Part shown: piece by piece, positions 1 to 8,575 of the stretch
Numbering within the stretch: position 1 is the stretch's first letter
Layout of the letters: each line of letters opens with the position of its first letter
Assembly: GCA_963169595.1 (NCBI GenBank)
Contig: CAUJFM010000323.1
Coordinates: 1-8,575 of the forward strand
Reading direction: 5' to 3'
Length of the DNA stretch: 8,575 bases
DNA from: Bacteroidota bacterium
GTDB taxonomy: Bacteria > Bacteroidota > Bacteroidia > Flavobacteriales_F > PHOS-HE28
Position numbers and translations under genes: made by a program
The notes under the pieces: model-generated
Seen by the model: only the letters and a program-made list of their open reading frames with translations
Databases searched by the model: none
What the model was told of the DNA's origin: nothing

Positions 1-977
1 GCCGTTCGCCGCGTAAGGGGAACGGCAATGTGACCATGATACAGGCGCAACCAGATGGCAAATTCATCCTTTCGGGCGGCATCACGTTTTGGGAAGGCCA
101 GCCAACGGGAGGGTGGACGTTCCGCGTGCATGCCGATGGCACCTTGGACAATACGTTCCAAGCAGCGATCACGTGGGGGCTGGTCTTTAGTGCCACCGTG
201 CTCGATGATGGGCGCGTTCTATGCTCAGGCTTGTTCAAGACGGAGTTCAGCTCGCCGGATTCGCTTCATTTCGTGCGGCTCATGCCGGATGGGAGTATAG
301 ACCCGAGCTTCAACAACAACACGGAGGTAGTTCGCCAGACTTGGGGGCCACCGCTCTGGCCCAACATGCCGATCAATTGGGGGCAGTTCACAATTGTTCT
401 GCATCAAGTGCTCTCGGATGGGCGGATAGCGATCCTTGGCTCCTATCAGACCATCGATGGACATTTGAAGCGCGGTATCGGGCTTTTAGATCCGGATGGT
501 AATTGGTTGGAGGAGCCCTTCGGTTCGGCAGGCTGCGGACAGTATGCGTACAGTGGTGGCACTGGCACGATCGATTACATCTACAACGATGTAACCGGCC
601 TGCTCGAAGCCCCCGATGGATACATCTACATCTGGGGCGCGTACAAGGGCTACAGCGATGGCATCACCAACGACCCCACGCAGGCGTTCGTGACCAGGCT
701 ATATGGCTTGGATGTAGGTGTTCGCGAGCACGAGCAACTGCAAGTCGATGTCTTCCCCAACCCCAGCTCGGGCCAGGTCACGATCCATCTGGATCACTAT
801 TCCGGTGGTGAAGAGGTGGAGGTGCGCGATGCCCTTGGCTGTACGGTCGTTCAACAGCGCATCACCGGTGCCAGCATGGTGTTGGACCTTTCGCAGCAAG
901 CTGATGGGCTGTACACCCTTGCGGTGCGGAGCAATGGGCGCACGCCGGTGGTGCAGCGGGTGGTCATTCAGCACTGA
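1..977 (+). CDS. Delta-60-repeat secreted protein with T9SS type A C-terminal sorting domain (5' partial)
   Basis: The frame is open from base 3 at the left edge, so the true start and any signal peptide lie upstream; the GTG at 30 is internal (GNVTMIQAQPDGK reads through it). At least 324 residues are visible. Four degenerate delta-60-type repeats can be seen, each with a 'DGr/k-h-h-l-G' strand and, in most, a later 'R-h-x-x-DG-x-h-D-x-x-F' strand: about nt 39-161 (QPDGKFILSGG ... DGTLDNTF), 195-314 (LDDGRVLCSG ... DGSIDPSF), 402-521 (LSDGRIAILGS ... DPDGNW) and 597-707 (APDGYIYIWGA). Such repeats form beta-propeller-like folds. The last ~85 residues (from about nt 717) are a Por-secretion sorting domain with VFPNPSSG at nt 750-773, followed by short beta strands and ending QRVVIQH. 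In this family the domain directs export through the outer-membrane T9SS after Sec transport, and is then cleaved. The ligand or function of the propeller is unknown. It converges with secA. Confidence 0.88.
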   Translation, partial: RSPRKGNGNVTMIQAQPDGKFILSGGITFWEGQPTGGWTFRVHADGTLDNTFQAAITWGLVFSATVLDDGRVLCSGLFKTEFSSPDSLHFVRLMPDGSIDPSFNNNTEVVRQTWGPPLWPNMPINWGQFTIVLHQVLSDGRIAILGSYQTIDGHLKRGIGLLDPDGNWLEEPFGSAGCGQYAYSGGTGTIDYIYNDVTGLLEAPDGYIYIWGAYKGYSDGITNDPTQAFVTRLYGLDVGVREHEQLQVDVFPNPSSGQVTIHLDHYSGGEEVEVRDALGCTVVQQRITGASMVLDLSQQADGLYTLAVRSNGRTPVVQRVVIQH

Positions 978-1123
978 GCCCGGCGCGGCCCAGGCCATAC
1001 GCATGTGCTACGCCTTGGAGCGGTAGCCCGGCCCACACTACCTGGCGAGAATGGGACCCCATGGTCCAACTGCCCGGGCGCTGGCACGGAGGAAAGTTCG
1101 GATCGGTCGTGCCGTCCAGAAGC
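978..1123. other. Intergenic spacer with several small inverted repeats, no supported gene
   Basis: This stretch lies between the stop of the T9SS cargo gene and the shared terminator hairpin. It holds no convincing coding frame. Visible structure: GGACC/GGTCC with a 4-nt loop (1054-1067); the palindrome GCCCGGGC (1072-1079); GGCACG pairing with CGTGCC (1083-1088 with 1108-1113, 19-nt loop); and the octamer AGCCCGGC occurring twice (977-984 and 1025-1032). It could be a 3' UTR, a dispersed intergenic repeat or a small structured RNA; the window alone cannot decide. Confidence 0.35.
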
Positions 1124-1155
1124 CCGAAGGCCCTTGAGCGATCAAGGGCCTTCGG
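1124..1155. terminator. Bidirectional hairpin terminator between convergent genes
   Basis: Bases 1124-1137 and 1142-1155 form a perfect 14-bp stem (arm CCGAAGGCCCTTGA) with a 4-nt loop GCGA. It lies 23 nt past the secA stop on the minus strand and 146 nt past the stop of the T9SS cargo gene on the plus strand. Neither side has a long T-tract, so the intrinsic termination call rests on stem strength and on its position between two convergent genes. Confidence 0.75.
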
Positions 1156-1178
1156 CGTTGTAGTGAATGGTGCGGTGC

Positions 1179-4577
<3,399 letters not shown>

Positions 4578-4654
4578 GTGCTCGTGAGGGATGGGATCAA
4601 TGCAACGCGGGGCGTGGCTTGGGGGCCGCTCGTCCGCCGCGCGCGGAAGGATGG

Positions 4655-4662
4655 CAAATGTA
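4655..4662 (-). promoter_or_regulatory. Predicted Bacteroidota -7 box (TACATTTG) of secA
   Basis: On the minus strand the sequence reads TACATTTG, an exact match to the TAnnTTTG -7 consensus of the primary Bacteroidota sigma factor. Transcription would start about 5-7 nt downstream, giving a 5' UTR near 70 nt before the secA ATG at 4577. No TTTG-like -33 box is visible at the expected distance. Confidence 0.6.
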
Positions 4663-4672
4663 GGTCTGACAG

Positions 4673-4692
4673 CTATCTGACCGATCAGGTAG
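4673..4692. repeat. Inverted repeat just upstream of the secA -7 box
   Basis: Bases 4673-4680 (CTATCTGA) pair with 4685-4692 (TCAGGTAG) over 8 bp with one G-T pair, around a 4-nt loop CCGA. It begins 10 bp upstream of the predicted secA -7 box, covering the zone where the -33 contact is expected. It could be an operator or a chance palindrome. Confidence 0.4.
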
Positions 4693-4762
4693 TGGACCAG
4701 CGGTGGAGCACAGACCGGGCCGGGATGGGGGGTGCTGTCATTGCGTCAGTCCACGGAAATGG

Positions 4763-4789
4763 CGAAGCCCCCTGCGGGAGGGGGCTTCG
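4763..4789 (-). terminator. Hairpin terminator downstream of the DUF2795 gene
   Basis: Bases 4763-4773 pair perfectly with 4779-4789 (11 bp, plus-strand arm CGAAGCCCCCT, loop GCGGG). The hairpin begins 17 nt after the stop of the DUF2795 gene, which ends at 4807. Downstream in the minus direction there is only a short TTT. The GAAG...CTTC outer arms resemble the terminator at 1124-1155. Confidence 0.75.
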
Positions 4790-4806
4790 ATCGTGTTCCG
4801 TTCGGC

Positions 4807-5028
4807 TCAGTACTCGTCCTCGTTGAAGAAGAAGTCCTCCTTCGATGGGTAGTCCGGCCAGATGTCCTCGATGGATTCGAAGATCTCTTCGTCGTCCTCG
4901 ATGGCCTGCAGGTTCTCCACCACTTCGAGGGGAGCGCCGGTGCGCATGGCGAAATCGATGAGCTCATCCTTGGTGGCGGGCCAGGGGGCGTCCTCCAGGT
5001 ATGAGGCGAGTTCCAGTGTCCAGTACAT
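4807..5028 (-). CDS. DUF2795 domain small acidic protein
   Basis: The 73-residue product begins MYWTLELASYLEDAPWPATK and matches my memory of the short DUF2795 proteins common in Bacteroidota, whose function is unknown. The fold is probably helical: the N-terminal half (a segment running PATKDELIDFAMRTGAPLEVVENL) looks like a small helix-turn-helix-like bundle. The C-terminal half is strongly acidic and ends DYPSKEDFFFNEDEY. It has no signal peptide or membrane segment, so it is presumably cytoplasmic. The frame stays open upstream to 5193, but ATG 5028 is chosen because the family starts there, the extra residues are low-complexity translated spacer, and a -7 box lies at 5063-5070, inside the longer frame. 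It has its own terminator at 4763-4789 and is probably monocistronic. Confidence 0.87.
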   Translation of the reverse strand: MYWTLELASYLEDAPWPATKDELIDFAMRTGAPLEVVENLQAIEDDEEIFESIEDIWPDYPSKEDFFFNEDEY

Positions 5029-5062
5029 CGTTAGGCCGTAGTAGGGTCCGTGAAATTGGCCG

Positions 5063-5070
5063 CAAATATA
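5063..5070 (-). promoter_or_regulatory. Predicted Bacteroidota -7 box (TATATTTG) of the DUF2795 gene
   Basis: The minus strand reads TATATTTG, a full TAnnTTTG match, preceded by CCGGC. The 5' UTR would be about 28 nt to the ATG at 5028. The nearest upstream TTG (minus strand, 5103-5105) is about 32 bp away, too far for a normal -33 box. The site supports the shorter start codon of this gene. Confidence 0.6.
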
Positions 5071-5124
5071 GCCGGATCGCCATGCGGCCCGTGGTGTTTT
5101 TTCAACCGCTCCAGCCCGTGGTGA

Positions 5125-5153
5125 CGAACGGTCGGAAAGGGGCGGTCCGTTCG
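5125..5153 (-). terminator. Possible weak terminator after the adenosyltransferase gene
   Basis: Bases 5125-5131 (CGAACGG) pair perfectly with 5147-5153 (CCGTTCG), leaving a 15-nt loop. The hairpin begins 2 nt after the stop codon of the adenosyltransferase gene in the minus direction. The stem is only 7 bp, the loop is large and there is no immediate T-tract, so read-through into the DUF2795 gene is possible. Confidence 0.3.
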
Positions 5154-5155
5154 CT

Positions 5156-5707
5156 CTAACCCCTTGGCTTCCAAGGGATGTCCGCAACGCCATGCAGATG
5201 CCCCAGGTGGCGGGCCATCACAAAGAGCAGGTCGGACAGGCGGTTGAGGTAGCGCACGATCACCTCCGGAACGGGGTCCGAGGCGGTCAGTTGTACCACG
5301 CGGCGCTCCGCCCGGCGGCATACGGTGCGGCAGATGTGCGCCTGGCTCACGGCCGGGTGGCCTCCGGGCAGGATGAAGTTGCGCATGGGCTCCAGGTCCG
5401 CATCCATCGCGTCCATGGCCTGCTCCAGCTCCGCGATGTCGGCCTCACCCACCAGCGGCACCTTGAAGCGTTCCGCCTCCTCCTCATTGCCCGAGGCCAG
5501 CCGCGAGCCGATGGCGAAGAGCATGTTCTGGATGCCGATGATCCGCTCACCATGGTGGCCGCCGGCCAGGTCGCGCAGCATGCCCAGGTGGCTGTTGAGC
5601 TCATCCACCGTGCCATAGGCCTCGATGCGCGCATGGTCCTTCGGCACGCGGGTGCCGCCCAGCAGGCTGGTCTGTCCCTTGTCCCCGGTGCGGGTGTAGA
5701 TCTTCAT
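5156..5707 (-). CDS. PduO-type cob(I)yrinic acid a,c-diamide / cob(I)alamin adenosyltransferase
   Basis: This enzyme family transfers the 5'-deoxyadenosyl group of ATP to cob(I)alamin, making adenosylcobalamin, the cofactor of enzymes such as methylmalonyl-CoA mutase. The 183-residue product is full length for the family and cytoplasmic. Signatures in order: the N-terminal ATP-binding motif TRTGDKGQTSL (5-15), AYGTVDELNSHLG (30-42), the arginine-rich ICRTVCRRAERRVV (125-138; R127, R131, R132 and E134 match the conserved catalytic cluster), and YLNRLSDLLFVMAR (153-166; N155 and D159). ATG 5707 is right at the start of the conserved KIYTRTGD segment. It follows the methyltransferase gene by 54 nt on the same strand with no complete -7 box between them, so the two are probably an operon. 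No cobalamin riboswitch or B12-dependent enzyme gene is seen in the window. Symbols used for homologues vary (pduO, cobO, MMAB). Confidence 0.95.
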   Translation of the reverse strand: MKIYTRTGDKGQTSLLGGTRVPKDHARIEAYGTVDELNSHLGMLRDLAGGHHGERIIGIQNMLFAIGSRLASGNEEEAERFKVPLVGEADIAELEQAMDAMDADLEPMRNFILPGGHPAVSQAHICRTVCRRAERRVVQLTASDPVPEVIVRYLNRLSDLLFVMARHLGHLHGVADIPWKPRG

Positions 5708-5761
5708 GGTACAAAGGTCACCAAGATCGGGCCGGCCGCGCTGCGGGGTCCGTCCGATACG

Positions 5762-6550
5762 TCAGTAACGCAGCACGAAATGCTCCGGCGCCTGTTCACG
5801 GCGCAGGAAGACGAGGCCCATGTTGTACAGGTCGATGGTCACCGTCACCTGCGGATGCGTCTTCACTTCCTGCCACGCCTCCTCCATGCCACGGCTCCAA
5901 TGGATGTCGTCCAGCACCAGCACGGTGTCGTTGTGCGCTTTCGCCAGGCATTGCTCGAAGTACTCGAGCGTGGGTTCCTTGGCGTGATGCCCGTCCAGGA
6001 AGGCGAGGTCGATGCGGGGCATGCGCTGCAGCACCTCGGGGAGCCGTGTGCGGAAACTGCCCAGCACGGGTTGGATGTTACGCTGCTTGAGCTGCTCGAA
6101 GTGGTGCTGTGCGATGCGGAAGGTCTGCGGGCAGCCTTCAATGGTGTGCACCACGCCTTCGCCGACGCCCATGCCGAGGTACAGGGTGCTGATGCCGAAG
6201 GAGGTGCCCAGTTCCAGCACGTGCTGTGCATCCATGTAGCGGGCCAGGCGGAAGAGCAACTGGGCCTGCCGGGGCGGCTTCAGTGCCGACCGGGCCATGT
6301 CCGCCACGCGGCGCACGGGCAGGTCGAACACGCGCGAGCCGGCCCCCAGATCGTTCACCCGGATGGTCTGGTCGCTCCGCAACAGTTCGTCGCGCAGCTC
6401 TTCGACAGGCGCGAACTCAGGCAGTGGATCACTGGGGCGGAGCACCTGCGAAATGAGCTCGTACACGAAGGGGCTGTGCACCCCGTGGCGTGTCCGGGCC
6501 TTCACCAGGTGCCCCAGGTAGCTGCTCAGTTGGCGGATCTGATCGCTCAT
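5762..6550 (-). CDS. Class I SAM-dependent (O-methyltransferase-like) methyltransferase
   Basis: The 262-residue product has a Rossmann-type methyltransferase core. Motif I is HVLELGTSFGISTLYLG (110-126), followed by an acidic strand end VHTIEGC (134-140), IDLAFLDGHHAKEPTL (180-195) and VLVLDDIHWSRGM (210-222), a layout like the Methyltransf_24 and O-methyltransferase groups. The N-terminal region carries HGVHSPFVYEL (22-32) and VNDLGAGSRVF (65-75), which I associate with a Bacteroidota family of unknown substrate. The DLGAGS stretch mimics a SAM loop, but the second glycine motif is the better candidate. There is no signal peptide. An upstream in-frame start at 6700 exists, but it would overlap the divergent ATPase gene and the added residues are spacer-like. 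ATG 6550 is preferred because a -7 box lies at 6563-6570. It likely heads an operon with the adenosyltransferase. Confidence 0.88.
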   Translation of the reverse strand: MSDQIRQLSSYLGHLVKARTRHGVHSPFVYELISQVLRPSDPLPEFAPVEELRDELLRSDQTIRVNDLGAGSRVFDLPVRRVADMARSALKPPRQAQLLFRLARYMDAQHVLELGTSFGISTLYLGMGVGEGVVHTIEGCPQTFRIAQHHFEQLKQRNIQPVLGSFRTRLPEVLQRMPRIDLAFLDGHHAKEPTLEYFEQCLAKAHNDTVLVLDDIHWSRGMEEAWQEVKTHPQVTVTIDLYNMGLVFLRREQAPEHFVLRY

Positions 6551-6554
6551 GCGT

Positions 6555-6578
6555 GGTCCGGACAAATGTAGCCGGACC
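6555..6578. repeat. Perfect 7-bp inverted repeat bracketing a -7 promoter box
   Basis: GGTCCGG (6555-6561) and CCGGACC (6572-6578) are perfect inverted copies 10 nt apart, and the spacer contains the -7 box of the methyltransferase gene. The arrangement suits an operator that would occlude the promoter. It could also be chance in GC-rich DNA. Confidence 0.5.
6563..6570 (-). promoter_or_regulatory. Predicted Bacteroidota -7 box (TACATTTG) of the methyltransferase-adenosyltransferase unit
   Basis: The minus strand reads TACATTTG, again preceded by CCGGC as at the DUF2795 promoter. It ends 12 nt before ATG 6550, so the transcript leader would be only about 5-7 nt, in effect leaderless. No -33 TTTG is visible upstream. 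Confidence 0.6.
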
Positions 6579-6671
6579 GGCCGCCGCAGGCGAGCGATCC
6601 CCGTTCCGGAGCGATCAACAGGCTGATGTTCGTCAGGTCCGGGCCCATTGCCGACCTTGACTTTTGTCAGC

Positions 6672-8575
6672 GTGAGCACGACCACGGACCAGGCCCTCAC
6701 CTGTTACCACTGCGGTGACACGTGCCGGGATGAACATCTGCGCCACGATGACAAGGACTTCTGCTGCCAGGGCTGCCGGGCGGTGTATGGCCTGCTGCAG
6801 GAGAGCGGCCTCTGCGACTATTACGAGCTGAGCGAGAAGCCCGGGGTGAGGGAGGAGGAGGTCACGCCCCTGCGGCCCGAACTGTTCGACCTGGCCGAGG
6901 TGCGCGAGAAGCTCGTGGACTATTCGGAGGACGGCATCACACGCGTGACGCTTTCGGTGCCGCAGATGCACTGCAGCAGCTGCATCTGGTTGCTGGAGAA
7001 CCTGCAGCGCATCGAACCGGCGATCATCCGCTCGCGGGTGCGCTTCTCCGACAAGGAGCTGGCCATCACCTTCCATGAGGACCGGCTCAGCCTGCGCGCC
7101 CTGGTGGAACTGCTGCGCCGCATCGGCTACGCGCCCCTGCTCAACACCGATCGCGACCGGAAGGCACGCCGGGGTCCGGGTGTGCCGCGCATCCTGTACG
7201 TGAAGCTGGGCATCGCGGCCTTCGCGTTCGGCAACATCATGCTCTTCAGCTTTCCCGAGTACCTCGGTGCGGATGGCGCGGACCACCTGCTGCTGAAAGG
7301 CTTCCAGTACCTCAGCTTGGTCTTCTCCCTGCCGGTGCTGCTCTTTTCGAGCACCGACTTCTTCACCTCCGCATGGGCCGGCATCCGCGCCCGTCAGGTG
7401 AACATCGATCAGCCCATCGCCTTGGGGATCGTGGCGCTCTTCGCACGCAGTGCCGCGGATGTGATCCTGGACATCGGACCGGGCTACTTCGATTCGCTCG
7501 CCGGCCTGGTCTTCTTCCTGCTCGTGGGCCGCTGGTACCAGGCTTACACCTATCAGGCCCTCAGCTTCGACCGCGGCCTCAGCGACTTCCTGCCCCTGGT
7601 GGTGCTGCGCAAGGCGGGCGATGCGGAGGAGGCCGTGGGCGTGGGTGATCTGCGCGAGGGCGACCGCATCGTGGTGCGCGATCAGGAGCTCATCCCGGTG
7701 GATAGTGTGCTCCGGGAAGGCATCGGCAACATCGACAACAGCTTCATCACCGGCGAGCCGTTGCCGGTGAAGCGCAACGTGGGCGATACGGTCCGTGCCG
7801 GTGGACGCCAGCGCGGTGCCGCGATCGAGCTGGAGGTGCTGCGACCCTTCCAGCAGAGCCATCTGAAGCGGCTGTGGGAGGAGCATGCAGGCACCACCGG
7901 GCAGACGCGTCCGGCCATGCCGCGCATGATCGATGCGGTCGCGCGTCGCTTCACCATCGCCGTGCTCTTCATCTCAGCGGCGGCCGGTATCTACTGGGCG
8001 GGGCGCGATGCCGCCATGGTGTGGCCGGTGGTCACCGCAGTGCTCATCGTGGCCTGTCCGTGTGCACTGGCCCTGAGCATGCCCTTCGCCTACGGGCACA
8101 CCATGCGGTTGCTGGGCAAGCGCGGCATCTTCCTGCGGGATGCGGAGGTGGTGGAGCGCCTGGCGCATGTGGACGCCGTGATCTTCGACAAGACCGGTAC
8201 GCTAACCGCCCGCGAGGCTTATGAATGGCGGTTCGTGGGAACGCCCCTGACGCCCGATGAGGAGCAGCGCGTGCGCTCCCTTGCCCGCAACAGTGCCCAC
8301 CCGCTGAGCGCCGTGCTGTACAACGGTCTCAAGGCACCGGTGAGCGACGCCATAGAGGTGCGCGAGGAAGCCGGACAAGGTATCGAAGGCACCGTGCGCG
8401 GTCTGAGCGTTCGCATTGGTTCGGCCGCCTTCACCCAAGGGCAGCGGGCCGAGCTGGAGCCCGGAGAGGCCCAGGTGCATGTGGCGATCGGCGGGGTGCA
8501 TCGCGGGTTCTTCGCGGTGCGCAAGCGGGCCCGATCGGGCATGACGGCGGCTGTGCAGGGCATGGCCGAGCTCAC
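6672..8575 (+). CDS. ccoI: CcoI/FixI-like copper-translocating P1B-type ATPase (3' partial)
   Basis: 634 residues are visible and the frame is open to the right edge. P1B ATPases move metal across the inner membrane using ATP; the CcoI/FixI branch supplies copper for cbb3-type cytochrome oxidase assembly. Domain order: an N-terminal cysteine-rich metal-binding domain (C11, C14, C18, C31, C32, C35), an HMA domain with MHCSSCIWLLE (C101, C104), four membrane segments (about 175-195, 211-233, 247-265, 274-294), the actuator loop with TGEP (360-363), membrane segments at about 427-444 and 449-475 with the metal-site CPC (462-464), phosphorylation motif DKTGTLT starting at D506, then N-domain HP (543-544) and GQG (568-570). 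The GDGxND hinge and last helices are outside the window. The start is uncertain: GTG 6672 gives VSTTTDQALTCYHCG; an in-frame stop at 6624 limits extension, leaving TTG 6648 or 6657 as alternatives. No Shine-Dalgarno is visible. The gene is divergent from the methyltransferase. Copper specificity is inferred from the family. Confidence 0.93.
   Translation, partial: MSTTTDQALTCYHCGDTCRDEHLRHDDKDFCCQGCRAVYGLLQESGLCDYYELSEKPGVREEEVTPLRPELFDLAEVREKLVDYSEDGITRVTLSVPQMHCSSCIWLLENLQRIEPAIIRSRVRFSDKELAITFHEDRLSLRALVELLRRIGYAPLLNTDRDRKARRGPGVPRILYVKLGIAAFAFGNIMLFSFPEYLGADGADHLLLKGFQYLSLVFSLPVLLFSSTDFFTSAWAGIRARQVNIDQPIALGIVALFARSAADVILDIGPGYFDSLAGLVFFLLVGRWYQAYTYQALSFDRGLSDFLPLVVLRKAGDAEEAVGVGDLREGDRIVVRDQELIPVDSVLREGIGNIDNSFITGEPLPVKRNVGDTVRAGGRQRGAAIELEVLRPFQQSHLKRLWEEHAGTTGQTRPAMPRMIDAVARRFTIAVLFISAAAGIYWAGRDAAMVWPVVTAVLIVACPCALALSMPFAYGHTMRLLGKRGIFLRDAEVVERLAHVDAVIFDKTGTLTAREAYEWRFVGTPLTPDEEQRVRSLARNSAHPLSAVLYNGLKAPVSDAIEVREEAGQGIEGTVRGLSVRIGSAAFTQGQRAELEPGEAQVHVAIGGVHRGFFAVRKRARSGMTAAVQGMAEL

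Noticed and set aside
1089..1104. GGAGGAAAGTTCGGAT-like stretch resembling the 5' conserved region of RNase P RNA
   Set aside because: The similarity is only partial (the bacterial core is GAGGAAAGTCCGGG). Only about 20 nt separate it from the terminator hairpin, and the 3' conserved region ACAGAAACCCGGCTTA is not found, so a full rnpB cannot fit.
5029..5193. 55-residue N-terminal extension of the DUF2795 protein (start at 5193)
   Set aside because: It overlaps the end of the adenosyltransferase gene, includes the predicted promoter, and does not fit the family's compact length.
5708..5761. Possible independent promoter or cobalamin riboswitch before the adenosyltransferase
   Set aside because: The only -7-like sequence is GACCTTTG, lacking the TA, and only 4 nt from the start codon. 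The 54-nt gap is far too short for a cobalamin riboswitch and shows no B12-box.
5192..6571. 459-codon plus-strand frame across the adenosyltransferase and methyltransferase genes
   Set aside because: It spans the antisense of two clear genes and their spacer, with His/Gln/Ala/Val-rich composition and no domain.
6551..6700. 50-residue N-terminal extension of the methyltransferase (start at 6700)
   Set aside because: It would overlap the start of the divergent ATPase gene, cross the -7 box at 6563-6570, and has no family-like sequence.
6633..7886. 417-codon minus-strand frame opposite the copper ATPase
   Set aside because: The plus-strand frame carries all P-type ATPase motifs; the antisense product shows none.

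Overview
This 8.6-kb, GC-rich window most likely comes from a high-GC member of the Bacteroidota, probably Flavobacteriales-like. The pointers are a Por/type IX (T9SS) C-terminal sorting domain, a SecA with Bacteroidota-style inserts, a Bacteroidota-type DUF2795 small protein, -7 promoter boxes of the TAnnTTTG type, and the absence of clear Shine-Dalgarno sites. The lineage below phylum level is inference. I see no mobile element, CRISPR array, tRNA or rRNA.

Layout: (1) 1-977 (+), the 3' end of a secreted delta-60-repeat protein with a T9SS sorting domain; its 5' end lies outside the window. (2) 978-1178, an intergenic spacer with several small inverted repeats, ending in a perfect 14-bp hairpin that probably terminates both convergent genes. 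(3) 1179-4577 (-), complete secA. (4) 4578-4806, spacer with the secA promoter and the terminator of the next gene. (5) 4807-5028 (-), a 73-aa DUF2795 protein. (6) 5156-5707 (-), PduO-type cob(I)alamin adenosyltransferase. (7) 5762-6550 (-), class I SAM-dependent methyltransferase, probably co-transcribed with the adenosyltransferase. (8) 6551-6671, divergent promoter region. (9) 6672-8575 (+), a CcoI/FixI-like copper P1B-type ATPase cut by the right edge; it starts with GTG.

The genes are mainly housekeeping: protein export (SecA, whose substrates would include the T9SS cargo at the left edge), cobalamin cofactor activation, an uncharacterised methyltransferase, and copper delivery probably for cbb3 oxidase assembly. 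I find no strong sign of a novel multi-gene system. The best second looks are regulatory: three minus-strand promoters share TA(T/C)ATTTG and show no -33 box, one is bracketed by a perfect 7-bp inverted repeat, and another lies next to a palindrome. The structured spacer 978-1123 and the function of the DUF2795 protein are also open.
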